Positions 6,734 to 9,021 of a DNA stretch of 9,021 nt are shown piece after piece. A program made the translations under genes and the position numbers. The first letter of the stretch is position 1; the number at the start of each line of letters is the position of its first letter. The notes beneath the pieces were generated by a model. The model made no database searches. It had not been told where the DNA came from and worked only from the letters and a program-made list of their open reading frames with translations. Origin of the DNA: CAYPEL01 sp964409635 (GTDB lineage Bacteria > Pseudomonadota > Gammaproteobacteria > DSM-19610). The stretch lies in assembly GCA_964409635.1 (NCBI GenBank), contig CAYPEL010000120.1, positions 1-9,021 of the forward strand. Direction: 5' to 3'.

Positions 6734-9021
6734 ATGGACATCCTGAAAGCCACATCTGTTATTACATTACTTTTGTTATTTCTGAGTTCTTTGTCCGCAG
6801 CAGAACTTGCGCCCAGACTTCAAAACGGCGACTCAGCGCATAATTACGCCGTTAGAATTTATCACAACGGTGACGAGATGTTACGGCGCAAAATCGTCAT
6901 AACCTTTGAGCCGCTGGAAGCAGATAAAACCAAAAATTATATTGTCGTTGAAGTCGGCGAAGTTGAGCATCAACGCTTGATTGACCTGGGCCTGACCGTT
7001 GAAATTGATCAGCCCTATACGGATTTAATTAATCAGTCAGCTATCACGCCTGCTCCGGGTGTTTCTGCATTGACTGCAGACACGATCCCCGGGTTTCCAT
7101 GCTACCGTACTGTTGAAGAAACTTTTAGTTCGGCACAAGCCATAGTCAGCACGCACCCAACGCTGGCCAGCTGGTCAGACGTGGGCGATAGCTGGGAAAA
7201 AGCCAATAGCCTGGGTGGTTATGATCTGCATGTGTTAAAGCTGACTAATTCGGCGATCGTCGGCCCTAAACCGAAAGCCTTTATCACCAGTTCTATCCAT
7301 GCACGAGAATATACACCCGCCGAACTGATGACACGGTTTGCCGAACACCTGGTGAACAATTATGGCGCTGATGCAGATATCACCTGGATATTGGATCATC
7401 ACGAAGTCCATTTGATGTTGCAAACCAATCCGGATGGCAGGAAGCAGGCTGAAACCGGGCTTTTATGGCGAAAAAACACCAATCAAAATTATTGCGGTGT
7501 AACCAGCAATAACCGCGGCGCAGATCTGAACCGAAATTTTTCCTTTGGATGGGATTGTTGTGGGGGCTCCAGTAATGATCAGTGCAGCACGACCTATCAC
7601 GGCAGCGGTCCTGCCTCTGAACCGGAAACGCAAGCCGTACAAAATTATTTACAAAGTCATTTTGTCGACACACGGGGACCGAATCTGACCGATCCGGCAT
7701 CGCTGGATACTCAAGGTTTATACCTCGACATTCACAGTCACTCGGAACTGATTTTATGGCCCTGGGGTTTTACCAGTTCACCTGCACCTAACAGTACCCA
7801 GCTGCAGACCCTGGGTAGAAAGTTTGCTTACTTCAATAACTACACGCCGCAACAATCAATCGGTCTGTATCCAACAGATGGAACGACAACCAGTTATGCA
7901 TACGGCGATCTGGGCCTTCCAGCCTATACCTTTGAACTTGGCACAGCTTTTTTCCAGAACTGCAGCACCTTTGAAAATACCATTATTCCGGCCAATATGC
8001 CGGCGCTGATCTATGCGTTGAAATCGCTACGTGCGCCGTACAAGCTGCCTGCAGGTCCGGAAGTGACTAATGTCGATCTTGATAACGGCGATGTATTTCC
8101 TGTACCGAGTGGCACGACTGTTACGATCAGCGCTACAGCAGATGATGCGCGTTATAACAATACAAATGGCATAGAACCCAGCCAAAACATCGCCATAGCC
8201 GAATACTATCTCGATAAGGCACCCTGGGAAACCGGTGCCACGCCGATCGCCATGACAGCTGCCGACGGGAATTTTAATACTGCGACCGAAGTAATTCAGG
8301 CCAGTATTGACACCAGCACCCTGTTGAACGGAAAACATACTCTCTTTGTGCGTGCCCGGGATACGGACGACAACTGGGGAACCGTCAGCGCCGTTTTCCT
8401 GAATATAGCCGACACCGGTTTACCTATTACAGTCTTTGAAGATGATTTCGAGACGAACAAGGGCTGGATAACCAACCCGTCCAGCACAGACACGGCAACC
8501 ACCGGCGCCTGGGAACGCGCTGACCCTGAGCCCACCAACTCTAATGGCCCTAAACAACTTGGTGATACCGTCAGTGGTACGCAGGATCTGGTCACGGGCG
8601 CCACTGCTGGTGCGAGTGTCGGTGTCAACGATATAGATAACGGTGTGACCTCTATACGCTCGCCCGATATGGCGATACCGGCCGGCGGCCCATTCATCCT
8701 GTCATTTGATTACTACATGGCACACACCAATAACTCATCGAGCGATGATTTTTTCCGCGTTACTGTTGTCGGTAGTACCAGCAGTGTTGTACTCGAAGAA
8801 CTGGGTGACGCGAGCGATGATGACGGCGCATGGCAGACCCTCAGTACGAATATCGATGCTTTCGCCGGACAAACTGTACACTTGTTGATTGAGGCGGCTG
8901 ACAATGCAGGCGGCAGTATTGTTGAAGCTGGTGTGGACAATATCCTGCTCGAAGGTATTTGCACCGACACCGACACGGACGGACTGGACGACTGTTTTGA
9001 ACTACAAATCGGCACCGACCC
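6734..9021 (+). CDS. Secreted zinc carboxypeptidase (peptidase M14), multidomain, 3' end missing
   Basis: An exported metallocarboxypeptidase of which 762 codons are present without a stop. Residues 1-23 are a signal peptide (KATSVITLLLLFLSSLSAA). A pro-region runs to about 120. The M14 domain spans about 121-430 with all expected residues: HAREYTP (H189, E192) and IHSHSE (H334) for zinc, R236 in NPDGR and N266-R267 in DLNRNF for substrate, Y390 in AYG, and catalytic E401 in TFELG. Cysteines around the NRNF motif suggest disulfides. An Ig-like domain follows at about 443-557, then a beta-sandwich-like domain at about 566-742 opening with FEDDFETNKGW. The visible end, DTDTDGLDDCFE from D745, resembles thrombospondin type 3 calcium-binding repeats. 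The enzyme probably trims C-terminal residues from extracellular peptides. It lies 35 bases after the GTPase pair with no terminator between, so read-through is possible, but a shared function is not implied. Confidence 0.92.
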   Translation, partial: MDILKATSVITLLLLFLSSLSAAELAPRLQNGDSAHNYAVRIYHNGDEMLRRKIVITFEPLEADKTKNYIVVEVGEVEHQRLIDLGLTVEIDQPYTDLINQSAITPAPGVSALTADTIPGFPCYRTVEETFSSAQAIVSTHPTLASWSDVGDSWEKANSLGGYDLHVLKLTNSAIVGPKPKAFITSSIHAREYTPAELMTRFAEHLVNNYGADADITWILDHHEVHLMLQTNPDGRKQAETGLLWRKNTNQNYCGVTSNNRGADLNRNFSFGWDCCGGSSNDQCSTTYHGSGPASEPETQAVQNYLQSHFVDTRGPNLTDPASLDTQGLYLDIHSHSELILWPWGFTSSPAPNSTQLQTLGRKFAYFNNYTPQQSIGLYPTDGTTTSYAYGDLGLPAYTFELGTAFFQNCSTFENTIIPANMPALIYALKSLRAPYKLPAGPEVTNVDLDNGDVFPVPSGTTVTISATADDARYNNTNGIEPSQNIAIAEYYLDKAPWETGATPIAMTAADGNFNTATEVIQASIDTSTLLNGKHTLFVRARDTDDNWGTVSAVFLNIADTGLPITVFEDDFETNKGWITNPSSTDTATTGAWERADPEPTNSNGPKQLGDTVSGTQDLVTGATAGASVGVNDIDNGVTSIRSPDMAIPAGGPFILSFDYYMAHTNNSSSDDFFRVTVVGSTSSVVLEELGDASDDDGAWQTLSTNIDAFAGQTVHLLIEAADNAGGSIVEAGVDNILLEGICTDTDTDGLDDCFELQIGTD

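Noticed and set aside
8296..9015. Minus-strand open frames opposite the M14 carboxypeptidase
   Set aside because: Low-complexity Ser/Val-rich translations that mirror the Asp- and Thr-rich plus-strand protein; the plus frame is continuous and has domain support.
1..9021. tRNA, rRNA, CRISPR array, insertion sequence or phage element
   Set aside because: Read through for clustered repeats, cloverleaf-like segments and transposase motifs; none was seen.

Overview
The window looks like a chromosomal segment from a free-living, probably aquatic, gammaproteobacterium of middling GC content. The assignment rests on three things: a sucA start, a YcgN-type protein and an LplT-type carrier that all resemble gammaproteobacterial versions, plus a secreted multidomain M14 carboxypeptidase of a kind common in marine, polymer-degrading members of that class. 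Genus cannot be fixed from this sequence alone. I see no mobile element, CRISPR array, rRNA or tRNA.

Left part, all on the minus strand. The first 76 codons of sucA (2-oxoglutarate dehydrogenase E1) run off the left edge. Upstream of it is a 199-base non-coding gap. Beyond the gap is a compact three-gene operon read right to left: a YcgN/UPF0260 cysteine-cluster protein, an LplT-family lysophospholipid transporter that starts at TTG inside the end of ycgN, and a Tat-signal-bearing amidohydrolase whose ATG overlaps the lplT stop codon as ATGA. No acyltransferase (Aas) accompanies lplT.

Right part, all on the plus strand. Diverging from ycgN are two consecutive large GTPases that overlap by 11 bases. 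Both have a P-loop followed by a long helical region, as in bacterial dynamin-like proteins. Both replace the usual G3 motif DxxG with D-x-P-D-[F/I]-D-S. Only the second has two clear transmembrane segments; the first has a softer hydrophobic stretch near its C-terminus and an altered G4 motif. After a 35-base gap comes an exported zinc carboxypeptidase (M14) with an intact active site, an Ig-like domain, a beta-sandwich-like domain and the start of Asp-rich calcium-binding repeats; it runs off the right edge.

The most interesting element is the heterotypic GTPase pair. It sits head to head with a phospholipid-handling operon, which suggests, without proving, a role in membrane shape or maintenance. 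The carboxypeptidase and sucA are probably functionally unrelated neighbours.
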